A DNA stretch of 64,000 nt from Crotophaga sulcirostris. Taxonomy: Eukaryota > Chordata > Aves > Cuculiformes > Crotophagidae. Made by a program: the position numbers and the translations under genes. Within the stretch, counting starts at the first letter, position 1. Each line of letters starts with the position of its first letter. Shown here piece after piece: positions 12,419 to 26,100 of the stretch. The notes below the pieces were generated by a model. That model did not search any database. It had not been told where the DNA came from and saw only the letters and a program-made list of their open reading frames with translations. The stretch is taken from positions 860,780 to 924,779 of the forward strand of contig VYZB01000144.1 of NCBI GenBank assembly GCA_013397455.1, in the 5' to 3' direction.

Positions 12419-15400
12419 CTACAAAAAGAAGCATCACAACTGCAATTAGTTATTGTACTTTCAACTTTTATTATATTATAGATAGTATAACTGATCACAT
12501 ATGACTAAAAGGTTTTCAGTGTCCTCTTGGCAAAAGTTCTTAGCCTCAACAGGAATCAGTCTACCTTTTATGTAGCTAGGAAACAGTAAGCCAGCTCTTA
12601 AACACAGAGTATCTAAATTCATAAAACATTTAAAGATCCAGAGATTCTTGAAATGCTGTTAGCCTTGGAAAAGAAAGTTATATACTGTAAGCTGATGTTC
12701 CTTGATATGCATAGTCCATGCGTACTTTCCAGACCCACCCTGCCTGATCCAGTCTCCCTCGAGGGTCCCTACATTTTATCTCTGCCTCCCAGCAATAGAT
12801 ATGAACACTGTAACACCTCTGAAGTGTTTAGGACCTGTGGAGATGACTGAAAGGAAGTCTGGTCAACTGACAGGAAGCAGCAGGACAAGTAAGACCTTAT
12901 GTCTTACCTCAAATGAAATTTTTCCAATTACTTTTACCCAGACACCCTAGTTCCACCTCCCTGATATAACATCCCTTTTGATTGTTGTAAGACATCTAAA
13001 CCCACCAATTTACTCTCAGGCAAGACCAGCAGCACTTTCAGATGGTTGAGATGAGCAGTGTATAAAACACTAAGAGAGGACAAATATCAGCGAATTAAGT
13101 GAACAAGATGCAAATATCAAAAAGGGAACAGATCTGGAAAGATGTAAGAGGTGACAAGAAAAAAATATGACAGTAAAGGTCATCACATTTTTAACTGTAA
13201 GACTAAGAAACAGCATAGGAAAAAAAATGCAATACTTGGAGACAAGATGTAAGCAAAGAAGTAAGAACACAAGAACCTGAAAATGAGTTCCAAGTTACTG
13301 TTCTGAACAACTGGGGGAAAAAAAAGCCCAGATCATTAATGGAAAGACAATAGGGTTCTGTAAAGCCAGGTTTCTAAAAGACCAGATCAGAAAGATATTT
13401 CTACCAACTTATTGAAAATGTTCCAATTTAGTTCTATACTACCCTACAAAACGATTTTAGAGAGTTTAAGTGATCACATGTGCCATCATCTTGAAAAATC
13501 AGGTTAAACTCATGCTTTAATAACCATTTAGAGCAAAAGGCTGTCTCAAGTAAAACTGAAAGAAAGCAACACATTCATTAAAAGTGAAAAATATGATCAA
13601 TGGGATAGATCAACAGCTTGGAAAAAGGTCAATATACCATGAAGTACTACTAAAATTTAAATTTTGACTTTTGACAATTACTTTAAATCAAACAAAATAT
13701 GGTAAAGAATTATTCTATCTCTATCAATCAATATACATATGTGAAAAGAGACTTCTCCACGCAGTGATCTTGTAGAACTTTAAATGTTTATAGTTTTACT
13801 GTTGAACTGTTTATAGAAATTTTGATGTCTCTGATAATACTCTAAATAAACATGTTATATAGGACATGGTTTTCCACAAGGAACTGTCATTTGCAAATCC
13901 TGACCATTGTGATTTAGATGGTAATAATTTCTCTAATGAGAGACTAGATTTGCCATAGAGAATAGCAACACAACACTGTACATAACCAGCTCAGTTCTGT
14001 AAGTTGCAACAGTGCAGAAGACGACAGAAAAATGTGAGCTCTATAAAAGTACCTTGCCTGGGCAATGGATCACTGAGCAGCAAATAGGTATTTTCAGAAT
14101 CTGGTCATGGTGCTGGCTAGCTGGCATGACAAACTCAAAAAAGCCACGTCTATCAACAATGCTGCAAGAAATTTCCAATGTGAGTGTCACAGCAGACATG
14201 CATGTTTTTTTTGTCAAAAACATCAGAATGCAGCAGAGACGACTGCTACAAATGCTATGTAGTGGAAAATAGGATTTTGGTCTGTAAGAAGCAGACCCAT
14301 TTTGTAGGAGACTCCTGCCAGCATATCCAATATTTTTATGACAAAACAGCAAGCAGTACATGGGAAATGGTATTTTCTGTACTTAGTATATGAACCTTTA
14401 ATATCTACCACAGCTACCATCTTATGGATAGCATTCCCTTTGATAGCATTCTGACTACACTTTGAAACTTTTATATCTAGATAATGAATCCTCTGAATAA
14501 TTTGTATTTTACACAAGACGACACCAAGAATCATGCCAAGTTTCAATGAGCAGATTGGCTGTGTTCTTACATGCTTAGTTAACCCTGATACACAAAAGCT
14601 GCAGAAGAGATGCTGCCAAACCCCTCATCAAATGGCAAAACTACCTGTGGAAGACACTTGGACATAAAAATACATTTAAAATGGCTCTGTCATGTTTAAA
14701 CAGGTATATAGTTTTTCATAATTACCAGTACTCTTACAAAAAATTCAAATGAAGGAAAAGATGTATACACAAAAATTAGTGTGGAAAACAACTGCAAAAA
14801 AAGATTGCTGTAGAACCTATAGAGACACTAGAGCATTTATTTTCATTAGAATACGGGTAATAACTGTCAAGCATCGAACAGGCAAAACAGAAGCAAACTA
14901 GGTAAACAGAAGGAAATCTTGAATTCCAGGTCTAAACAACATTTTAAGCCTTAATTTTTTTTTTCTGTTTATGCACCAAGAGGAGCAACATACTAACATA
15001 TTACTTCTAAAGAAATATTGATATAGAACCAGAGGTATCATCTAATGCAAACAATCACAAGCCCAAAGAAGAAAGGTATTCAGGAGACAACCCTGACTAG
15101 AAGAGTCCTTTCAGGGCAATTGGAGTTACATTTATTTGCTAGAAAAAAACTGCACTGATATCATCACCTTTGCCACTTGTTTCAATCCGTCGCAGAGCAG
15201 TAGTACTTCATCTAGTTCTTGAACAGAGTACAAGGAAAGAAACATGTAAGAAGGCACACACCTAGTACATTTACTCCAGGCTCTGATCTCGAAAAGCCTC
15301 CTGAAATAGTCAAGTACACTCAAGTCCAAGACTGTTCTCATTTGTACTGTGGAACTCAGAGCTCTGAAGGTAGATCAGAGCAGGGAGTACAAGCTAAAAG

Positions 15401-17635
15401 CAGTGGGGAAACTGCACACAATGTATATCTGGAATCCACTGGGTAAACAAAAATCTTAGCATGAAATTCCTTCCTATACCTAAATTTATAATATGCAGTA
15501 GTCACACAAGACAACAAATATGAAGTCAGAGACAATTAAAGCTTGCTAGAAATGTTGTGTTAGTGAATGATAAAAACGTCCTCTCTCTACTACTTTTTTC
15601 TTACTTGCTACCTAACTCTAACATTATCCTGACAAAAATAATCTTCACCTTCACATATCACAGCCTAGTCCTCCTTCCTCTCATTCTAACTTTCCTGCAA
15701 CTCTTTTGCAACGCCCAAGCTAATCTCAAAATCAAATAGTAATAGCCATTATTCACACCCTCTCCCCTTAATGTTTAGTGGCAGTAGACCTTAAGAGGTT
15801 AAATGATTCGGTAAGGCCCCAAAACCTAAGTGCTTTACAGCAATCAGAAGTAGCAGGAAAAAGTAAAGTTCCATACACAGATTGAGGTGAACTCTGATGG
15901 ATAGCTATATATTCACTGTTTCTTTCATGACATTTTGCAGTAATATAAATAAACATGAAAATTTTCATTAAAATTTATGTTGTTTTACTTCAAAGTAAAA
16001 AGCTCACAGTTTCTGTTAGCAGAGTATTAGGAACTTTTAATATTAGTTTACAAGCGTTACATATTATGTACTATAAGCAGTAAGGACATTTCAGTATAAA
16101 AATGTATTTTTAAAGATATGTGCAAATTAATATTTGATAGATTTATATTGTTATAAGTTTAATATTAATAATAATTAACAAAAATTAACATGGTATATTA
16201 TGATATAAGGCATGTATATACTTGCAATTTAAGCTGGTAGTGCAATAAAAGGTTAAAAATATTTTTGGAAAAGAATTTGCCTTCGTGCAAATAAAACAAT
16301 TACATAATGAAAAGTCCCACAGAACCTGCTACAATGCACTTAATCCTATGCAAGCATAACAGGCTGCTATACTTGTCATAGCATCTGCAAAAACAATTTT
16401 GGGGTTTGTTACTGCAGAATAGTTGACTGTCATCACATCTTGTTCTCAGTCAAGAGCAAACGGTGGTATACGTGTACTAACTTTGCTTAGATTCTTTTGT
16501 TTTCTTTATGAAGCATATGTTTTATATCAACCTGTAAATCCATGGAAAGAACAACGGATGGCAACACTTCTAAAACATAAACACGCAGGTACCAATAAGA
16601 AAAAAAAATCCTTCCTTAGATCAAGGGATTGTTAATGGGCTAGTCAAAGAGATGACAAGAGATCTTCTGATGTGATATGCATCAGCAAAGAGGCAAGCTA
16701 GTCCTGATTTTACTTCTGACACCTCTCCCATCCTCCTCTAAGTCACTTTATATTTTAGAAGGGGACAGACTGAACCTGAATATAGCCCCAGCAGACTCAA
16801 AAAGAAAATCCAAGTTCAAAAGCTAGCAAAGTTCACTAGGAAACATCTTCTCATTAACCAAGGAATGCAGACAGACAGGATTCTGGCTACAGTAAGATAG
16901 GAAAGCACCTACATCAAGTAAATTGAATAATAATAAAAAAATAAATCCCTCTCCTCTGCTTTCCTGTAGGTTTGATCTTGAAGTAGATGTAGTCAGCATT
17001 GTCTTTTCTTTTATTTTGCCTATATCTTTACAAGCATTTGTAAAAATGGTTTAATTTTGATACTGTAAACAAACACTATGATTTGGACTTTACCTGATTC
17101 TGATTTATACTGAAGGTCTACTCCAAATTAGCTAGTGTCTAGCATTCCTTAGCCAAGTGCACAGTAAAACAAGGATGAGAAATCTTATCAAGGTGTCAAG
17201 GTCATCAACACATTATTATATTATCATTAAGCTAGTTGCATTAATTTGTGACTAACACCCACACAAGCAGGAGGCGCAGAAGCATCTTCCAGCAATAAAT
17301 TATATTAACAAAACTCTCCAAGACACACTGCAATAACAGGGAGCACATCGGAACACGTATTCTAAACAGAAATTGATTTTTGTCTTGTCATTATACAGCA
17401 CTTTCAGAGCACTGTTTTAAAGGAGTAGCCTAATAAAAGCAGAAGCATTTAAACTGTCTCAGTTAAGACTACTTATATTGCTAAAGGCTTAAGGAATACA
17501 TACTTAGCCAATAAACATTTATTAATGCTTTCCAAATTCTTAAACCTAATTATCTAACCTAAAAGGTTATGGAAGTACCTATTCATTTAGAGGAAAACAC
17601 TCCCTATTTCCAAATGCACTGCAAGCTGAACTTAC
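12419..17635 (-). other. LPCAT1: LPCAT1 intron 6
   Basis: 5.2 kb of AT-rich sequence in which I recognise no gene or repeat family. Open frames around 14000-14550 on both strands are short and overlap each other, so they look like chance. Confidence 0.9.
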
Positions 17636-17694
17636 CAGTTTGTTTGGATAACGTAAAACCACTGGCTGTACAGGAACTCCAGGAATAAATGCTC
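17636..17694 (-). CDS. LPCAT1: LPCAT1 exon 6 (residues 217-236)
   Basis: This exon encodes GAFIPGVPVQPVVLRYPNKL, holding acyltransferase motif IV (the PVQPV block that shapes the acyl-CoA or lipid pocket). It differs from human LPCAT1 at one residue (Val for Ala at 223). The acceptor is TTCTAG with only a short pyrimidine run, and the donor is GTAAGT. The length is 59 bases and it ends in phase 0. Confidence 0.95.
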
Positions 17695-20114
17695 CTAGAA
17701 GGCACATATGACACACAATTACTTTATACTGCATTTTGGTACAGAAGAAATTCATTGCAGCAAAGAAAAAAATGATACAATTAATGGGCCGATATGCATA
17801 GGAATTAGTTGACAGTGGAAAAAATAAGATCTGAAAGTAGCCTCAAAAGTAATCTAAAAAGCAAGCACTGGAGAATTGCAATGTATACCCACCTTTTCAG
17901 CAGATAAATAAAGAATGCTTGCACAAATTCCCTAAACTATGTTATCACTTACATAAATCGTCATGTACACAAGTGAAAGCCAAATACCAAATTCAGCTTG
18001 ATAAATGATTAAAAAAACATGAGTATGTGCAAGATAGTTAAGTCAACATATTCCCTGTGGTCAACAATATTTTTGGTGAAGAACCTAAGCTTTCTTACAT
18101 AAAACAAGCTTTCTATTTTTAGTTGAGTGACATCAATTTATAGGAAAATTATCACCTCTGTAATAACAGAATTAATGTAACTGCTGTAGCTATGGAAATT
18201 CTAACAGGGTATTGAACTAGAGCTATTGTACAGAAGTATCGCTTCATTTCATATGAAAATTAAAGTTCTGATAAATAAGTAGCACAAGATCTGCACCATT
18301 TACTAATCATTTTCTTGGTTACTAGCACAAAGATTGGGTAAGCATTAGAACTATCTTGCTCAAGGTTTCTCTAAACATGTTTTTCTCATGAAAACAAAAA
18401 AAGACAGCTTAACTCAAATGATGTTATTTATAGCAACTTATTAAATTCTGCCTAATATTTTGATTAAAATTAAGAACCAAACAATAGAAGTATACTGTAT
18501 CATTAGCATTAAATTTCCTTTACAGAATAACCACCAATATATAAAAGAAGTAACTCTTAATGGTCTAATAACCATCTTTGAATGAAGATTGTCTGAATAG
18601 TATCCTGCAGAGATTGGGTTTTTGGCACAGTGGTACTTTCTATTCAGTCTCCAAGAACAACAGCCTAAGCAACTTTTGAAAGAATCTGAAGATGAAAAAA
18701 TCTGAAAGGTAGATGATAACACCTTTTAATCAAAACTAGGCTAGCTTCCCCTGTACAACTGGCTTGTACAAACACAACTCCAAAAAACTGTGTCATAAGG
18801 CCACATGAACAGAATGGGGAAGGGCATCCTGAAAGCAGTTACTTGAATAGAGACCTAAAGCAATTTGATACAAGTGAGGAATTCAGAGGCAAAGGATTTC
18901 TGGGAGGCTGGATAGATACAGAAGCAGGTTCCAGTAGGAAAGGTGAGATAGTCAAGAGCCAGATAGCAGCATGTACTAGATCAGAAGAGAGGAAGACAGA
19001 GTGGGGATTTGAGGAAGAAAGTATATGGTGCCTGAAGGAGGGCAGGAAATTTGTGCTTTAATGGAGGATTCAGGCTGGTTTTCGAAGCATGGCCAGGATT
19101 CTGGTGGAGAGAGAGGGAGAGGGAGAGTAAAGAGTGAAGGAAGTGGATGTTCTAACCATGACTCATCCAAAAGGGTAAGAGCTGAGATAGCAGGAAGAAA
19201 AGATTTTTGAATATTTGCTCAGGAGACAATATTGAGATTCCTTCAGCCAAATGAATCAGGGTAAGGAATCACAACGCTGTCTCATTGCATGATATTCTAA
19301 TCACAATATGCAAGGTGCAAGCAACACAAAATAGAAGACACACAGTAAGACCAGAACACAATGAATAAGGCAGAAATCTAGGAAGAGGCAATGAACACAT
19401 TCACAACTGCCTTGCTCACTTCAGCCTCTTCATTCACCATCTCCCTACCTATATCATAAAGTTAAGTTTACATTAAACATTATTGGTTCAGCGTGGGATT
19501 GGCATTTCTCCCTACCATAACTGCAGTTACATCTGCAACAATGCTCAGTGTTATGCCCTCTACTACTTTGATAAGATAAAAGGGTGACACTAACTGAAAA
19601 GAGATTAGAATGTAGATGTTAAATTAAAAAAATATTGTAGCAGTGCCAAGATTCTTGTGCCATCTTTACCAGAGTGCAACTCAGAGGAGTTTGAGAGTAA
19701 TTCATCTCATACAACACAGCAACAAATGCTGCAGCAGCCTGGAATAGATATACATTGATACCTTAAGCTCTATAGTGTATCTAAATGCTGTGTGACAGAT
19801 GCAAAATTGGAAATGAAGGAGGCAAGAAAAAAAGACAACTAAAAGCAAAAACCCAGGAAGAAACATTCATTCCTCCAGATCATATGCACCTCAGAAGCCA
19901 AGAAAAAAACCCTGAATTATCCAAAATGTTTTATTTGACAGTAGAACTACAATCTTTTTGTAGCATCAGAAAATTTCTATCCAAATTCCACCCTACTGCA
20001 AGATTTTTAACTCAACTTCTGCAACAGCAAGCAAATTGCAATGCAAATGATATTTCAGAAAATGAAGATACAAGAACATTCTGTAGAGAATAGAGAAATG
20101 AGCATCATACCTAC
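17695..20114 (-). other. LPCAT1: LPCAT1 intron 5
   Basis: Contains the purine-rich stretch near 19105. Nothing else recognised. Confidence 0.9.
19105..19128. repeat. Purine-rich (GGGAGA)n tract in intron 5
   Basis: GGAGAGAGAGGGAGAGGGAG inside a wider purine-rich stretch (about 18985-19140). Confidence 0.75.
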
Positions 20115-20175
20115 CAGGCTTGAATGTAATTAGACAGGATCGGTTTGTGCAAGTGCCCTCTGGGAATATCATTAT
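20115..20175 (-). CDS. LPCAT1: LPCAT1 exon 5 (residues 197-216 plus one base), EGT motif
   Basis: This short exon carries the block IMIFPEGTCTNRSCLITFKP. FPEGT is acyltransferase motif III; Glu202-Gly203-Thr204 correspond to the EGT at 208-210 in human LPCAT1 and are needed for substrate binding and catalysis in the family. The single change in this block from human is Ser for Thr at 209, which LPCAT2 also has. The acceptor is TTCAAG, the donor GTAGGT, the length 61 bases. It ends in phase 1, with a G that starts the next Gly codon. Confidence 0.96.
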
Positions 20176-21597
20176 CTTGAAGTAAAAAAAAAGATTACTT
20201 TTAAGAAATATTTCAATCTGGATTCATTTATAAACACATTTTCAAACCTAATATTAACTGACTATAGTAAAAGTTTTCAGGCAAAAACATTTCAGTTAGA
20301 TTAAAAAAAACAGTGCTCAATAAGGAAGTGAAGTTCTATCTTAATAGTAAAAATATTTTTCTTTCTGTGAATTTGCCTCTTTCTTGACCTGTGATGATAA
20401 TTCTATTTGACTGTAACACTGACAGCAACCAGAAACACTTGTGAGTATGAGAGAATTTTCACAAAAGGTTTTGGTGCTGCTAAAAATATCATATACTATT
20501 CTGCACCAAAACAAAATTCCTGCTCCCAAGCTACCTGTTTACAGGCTAAGAAGGGGAAGACATTTTCTTTTCGCATTTATTACTTGACATGTACACAGAT
20601 GCCAAAATGATACAGGCTGAAAATATCTAACCAGTATTCTAACAAGGCAAAAAATGCTCAAGTTAAACCGAATTCAGAGGAAGACATTAGAATATTTAAA
20701 AAAATGTTTTGGATAGCAAAAAGCCAAGAATTTCTGAAATTCTGTTGAGTTACAGAACAAGACATTTAGAGGAAATAAATACATGTCATAATGGGACAAA
20801 GCAATGGACTAGAATTAACATTATTAGTTCTATTGTCCGCTCTGGTACTAGCTTGCTTGATATTCTGGAAATCATTTTAGCTCGGCAACTCAGTTTCTTC
20901 ATCTGTAAGTAAGAATATTTAAAGCGCTTTGAAATCTTTTGATGAAAAAGCTATATATCATATTTCTGTCACATTGGTTATAACTGTTTATAATGTTTCT
21001 CTAGTCCAATACATAGACATAACCAGTCATAGAAACAATGCCATGAAAGACATAATTACATGCTTCTATGAAACTGAGACATTAGGTAGTAATTAGTCTT
21101 CCCATTACTCTCTTCCAAGGCACATTATACACAGTCACATTCCAAGCGTAGAAAAAACCCTAAGTCACTTATTTTAGCCATGTTTTCATCAAGTGGCCCA
21201 ATAGAGGTGTACTCTGGATATTGGAATATCTGAATTGCTTGGGCTTTCTTGGCCACACATCTACAACACTGACAATATGCCACAATCTTGAGAAGGGCAC
21301 AAACATATGATACTCTCCCTGATATTCTGCTGAACGTCTGAGTATTTTCTTCTTAGAAGACTATCTAAACATGCTGTGGCATGTCCATTAAGTTATCACT
21401 TAACAGAGTTGTCTTCCCATGTACTTATTCGGCCTCCCCTTGAAACACACTGCAATGAAAAGCTGGTTTATTGTACAGATAAGGAGGGGTGGAATCCACA
21501 AACCATCTAAAGAATCCCACAAGGAAAAATACAAACTGCATATCCAAAGTTTAGAGATGCCAAATACCATCTGTTACACAGGAGTAGCGTACAGTAC
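20176..21597 (-). other. LPCAT1: LPCAT1 intron 4
   Basis: The shortest intron, 1.4 kb. Nothing recognised. Confidence 0.9.
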
Positions 21598-21710
21598 CTG
21601 TGGCCATTTACCATCAGACTGAGCACGTCTCTTTATCTCTTCAACAGTTTTCCTGCGAGAATCCTGGTCTGACCGAGATACAAATACTGGTCGGATGTAT
21701 TTGATTAGAG
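21598..21710 (-). CDS. LPCAT1: LPCAT1 exon 4 (residues 159-196)
   Basis: This exon encodes acyltransferase motif II and the helix after it: RPVFVSRSDQDSRRKTVEEI, then KRRAQSDGKWPQ. It is almost identical to human LPCAT1. Family knowledge: the Arg-containing VSR region helps bind the glycerophosphate part of the acceptor lipid. The acceptor is TCTTCAG and the exon is 113 bases. It ends in phase 0 after CAG at donor GTACTG, which lacks G at +5 and is weak by consensus. The intron before it (about 9.8 kb) is the longest complete one seen. Confidence 0.96.
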
Positions 21711-23106
21711 CTGAAGAGAAGGAAAACCAAAAAAACAAACAAATCAACCTTTACTTCCTCTATTTTACAAAAGATTTCCCCCATTCCCCGTAGTCCCCTG
21801 GACAAAAGCTTTGGTACAAATACCTAACTGCTTTACTATATTACACTGCAAACTTAAATACTCAGCTGAATTACTGCAGTTTTATTAAAATATTTTCATG
21901 AAATCCTGTGAGGAAAGCTATTTTCAAAATTTTTGCACTTTTTACTTGTTCAATTTTTTATAGACCAATATACATACATCACAAATTATTTAAAACATGA
22001 TGGTATGTATTTTGTGTAGTTTTCTGCAACAAAGCAGCTGTGCTGTGGCTGACTGAGGTCATTTCCACCTACCACAAAATCTACAGCCATCCCCAACCCA
22101 GCAAAGTTGTTAGGAATCTCCCTATGTAAGCACTTCTAAAAGACGTCCTGTGGGTCAAACTGCCACTGTCTTTAGAGCTTCTGTCTTCAATGATAGCTCA
22201 GTTTCACACTAAGTATATCAGACACTCCACACATGGATTATGCTATCTTTTCTGGGGAATCAGCACCATCAAAACAAAAAGCATGCCTGTTTTCCGAGCT
22301 GTCAGGTGTTTGCTTGTTCCTCACACTAGATGAATCGGATCTCAGGCACTCTCTTCCTGGCTCAGTGGGAAACCTCTTATGCATAGCCAGACGCACTGGA
22401 AATCAATGTGCAATGCCCTCTCCATACATGTCTTTCACAACACCAAGGCCCACTCACAAAATAATAAGTAGTATATATACAATTCTTCTGCAGTGTCAAA
22501 AAGCACTGCAAGAAAAGCATCTTCAAATAAATAAAAGCATGAAGTAATATAAGTAGGTTGTCTTCAAGTACATTTTTATCATTTTTGTATCTTGTAATCT
22601 TACTCAAAGGGTCACTAAATCATTAGCTATTCTATTTGTCTACAATACAAATATAAAATACAGTTTTCATATTTCCAGTCCCTGCCAGATGAGTTCATTG
22701 ACACTACTTGTATAATCTTCTTTTGTCATAGACAGACTTGCTGCATTAATGGATCAGCCAGTGCCTAAAATGCAAAGAAATAGTATAAGGAATTACAGTC
22801 CTGCACTCAGCAAAAGCTGCTGGTTCTCATTATTACCGCACTGGCAGTTTAGCCAGTAACTCACCAAAATCCTCCTATGGTTCTGTGAAAATAAACCATC
22901 ACACCTTACAGCAAGTTCCCAAACATTCAGCCAGTCTCTGAAGTAATGTTTTTATCCCACAAGTTGCCAAAGCTTAGGAGACAGCACATCAGAGGAACGT
23001 TACCATAATCTCTTCTTACATGTCTGCTCTTAGACGATATCCATAGAACAATGCCCAGCAGGGGAGAAAAGATCATCACAGGCCAGCTGGGGTTACTGTC
23101 TGTCAA

Positions 23107-23192
23107 CCCATCCACAAACAAAAACCCCCAAACAAACCACAAAACAACCATACACAAAAAATAGAAAAACAAACAAAAAACAGAACAAGCAA
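23107..23192. repeat. A/C low-complexity tract in intron 3
   Basis: Repeated CAAAC, CAAAAA and CCCCCA units with almost no T or G. Simple-sequence drift, not coding. Confidence 0.75.
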
Positions 23193-26100
23193 TAAAAAAA
23201 ATACAAAGGAAGTCATACTTGGTTTCCTAACTCTGTTCCTTTTGTTTCTTAGTGATGCTAGTCCTGAGTTTCCCCTACTCCTGCAAATTACTATTCTGTA
23301 GTAAAACCACCACCATCAAGTAAAAGAAAGCAAAAAAGACTCAAACATCTTCAGCCTTCAACCTGTACCTTCTTTTACATTATGCCCAAATGATGCAATT
23401 CAGGTTACTTCAGGCCAAGGAATGAACAAGATAATTCCAGAGCTCCAAGGCTCTTATCTGAGGATATGCTGCAAGCAGCGTCTTCTTTATAACACACAAA
23501 ATTAAACAAGCAGACAGATTTTACTTAGGGCAGTATGACAGAAACATAACACTGTAGACAACCCACCAATTTTGAGTCTTTAACCACTAATGCAATCTCT
23601 ATCCGAAAACTGAACAGGCAAGCAGCGTTAGCCTGGAAGCTTTACTGTTCCAACCTTCTCAAAGCAAGCTACTGCAATGTTATCAAGCTCCAAAATAACA
23701 GACTGCAAGTTACATTACAGATGGACAACACCACAAACAGCAACAGAACCGATGTGTAAAGAAAAACTGTTATGGTATGTTGAAAAAAAACAGAGACAAC
23801 TCAAAGCTTGGTTTCCTATGGATTTGTCCTGCCCATCGAGTTACACGACACCAAATATGCTGCAAGGTAAGCTCTTTATTTTCTGTAGTGGTTCAGACAC
23901 TATTTTCATGCATCATTTTTCTTTCAAATGTGTGTGAAGCCATCACTATTTCAACCCACCACATCAAATCTCAGCCTAACAGACAGGGTGATTAAGTCTT
24001 ACTTCCTCAGGGATCAGACTAAAAAGCTGACAGAGTTCTTGTTCTAACACGAAGCGGCAACTTAAGATCCTGTAAGACACCAACTACCAGGCCCTTAATG
24101 GCTAAGTCCAACAATTTAAGTGAAATTGAAACTCTCCTGTCATCAGTAAGAAACTGAAAGCACATACCGAGGAAGATTAGCTCTCTACTTGCCTTTCCTC
24201 ATACATTCTTTTCATTACCACTTTTGAAAATGGAGCATGAGGCTACACTGATCTTCACTCTCATCATATATTTTCATGTTCAGTAAATAGACAGGAATCT
24301 GAAAATTCAAAGGCTGTACCAACTCAGTCTGTGTGAGGAATAGCCAGGAACAGGGCCAAAGGCCTGTAAAGAGAAGTTGTGAAACATACCAAAATTGGTG
24401 GACAAAATGAGACTGTGGTCAGAAATTAAACTGAAACACAGGGAAGTCTGGTCACCATACTGTAAGGTAGTATATGAGGTAAGGAATAGGCAGGACTAGA
24501 GCAAAGTCAGGACAGGAGTAAAAAGCTCCTGAAATTGCTTCAGACAGCTTGCATACTGAGAAACTAAAGGAAAGAAGTAGAACTGTGCAATATGCTTCAT
24601 AAACTGAACATAATCTTAACATTCTTTGCTGCCCAAGACTGATTGTAACTGAGTAGTGAAGAACACAACTCAAGTATTCAGAGCTGCTGAAAGATCTGCT
24701 TGCCTATCTCCCCTAGCTCCATTAAAACCACTCTTAAATTATACATTCTAGTAGACAATGGCAGACAATCCCTCAACTGACAAAACTGACCTTGCCAGTG
24801 TCATTATTCCAGCTTTTTCTCTAGCAGTGTCAGTCCTACTCATAGTCACTCTTACCCCCAATTTCAGCTCATTATGAGTAGTCCTGAAGACAGGTGACAT
24901 TCTGTACTGCACATTCTTAGGCAGATGCCTGCGATTTAAATAGCACTGCCAGTAATACATCAAAACTTCTACCTTGCAGGGCAGCCAGAATGCCAGACAT
25001 GCTAACCAATGGAAAGTGGCTCCAGCATGAAACAGCCTTTTTAAAGAGACTGCAAAAATTCAGTATTGCTTTAATTAATTACAGGGTGGCAGCTCCAACT
25101 GATTTCAGAACCATAACTCCCATGCAACCATTTCAAGCACCAGCTGATGTATAAGCAAAGAAAAGTTTCTCTCTGATGAGCCAAACACATACAACTGGTG
25201 TCAATGAACTTCTCAGGATAACAGGGAAAAAAGTATTTCACCTCTCTATTTCCAGGCAAATCAAGACATGCCATTCTACTTAATATACAATAGAAGAAAG
25301 TATTGTAACAATCAGATAGTAGATAAAGATACACTGTCAGCACCACCACTGCTCTACAAGGCATCAGAGAACACAAAAAGCAACTTAATTGCAGTATGGC
25401 ACTAAGTGCTGTTTTTTTTAAAATGTATCCATGCACACATTTTTTGAGTAGGAAGTTACATTTCCACCACTGTAGAAACAACAGCCCGACATATCTGCTG
25501 CAAGAACGGCAAATGCTGAACCTGAGGTTTTCACTTGGTCTCTACCCCTAACACCACAAAAATCCCATCACATACATTCCTCTGATATACTGAGGTGGTA
25601 GCCTATATAGAGCCAGTACAAACTGGTTGCATTTTACATGGAGGTAGGCTGTGTAATACAGGTAGACTCAGAGCAGGATATTCATCTACAGTATTTATGT
25701 CTTGATTTTTCCTACTACGTGAAAAAATACAGCAGTTGCTCTACTGTGCAGCCTGTATTTAGGGCTTACAGAAGGTTAAAGGTTGAAAAGCATTATCTTC
25801 GGCTAGTTTTTAAGAGCTGCCTTACTCAAACGAACATGCTCAAAGTTCTGATCTCATACGTTTCCTAATGAAGTAATATTAACGTGAAAACTGCCATTTT
25901 CTGGAGAGAAGAAATCTGCAACTGAATCAGAAGTCTTCTGAAGATTACAGGAAGAAAAACTGAGGTTCTACAATAAAATGACTTCCTGTATATATGGACA
26001 CAGAGATCTTAAAATGGAAAAAAAAGCCTTAAACCCCCAAACAACAAATACAAAGTCGTATCAATGCACAAAACTGAAATCAACCAAAATTAAGATCTTT

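Noticed and set aside
14012..14546. Cluster of overlapping frames on both strands in intron 6
   Set aside because: All are short and overlap each other on both strands without motif or homology. Consistent with chance in intronic DNA.
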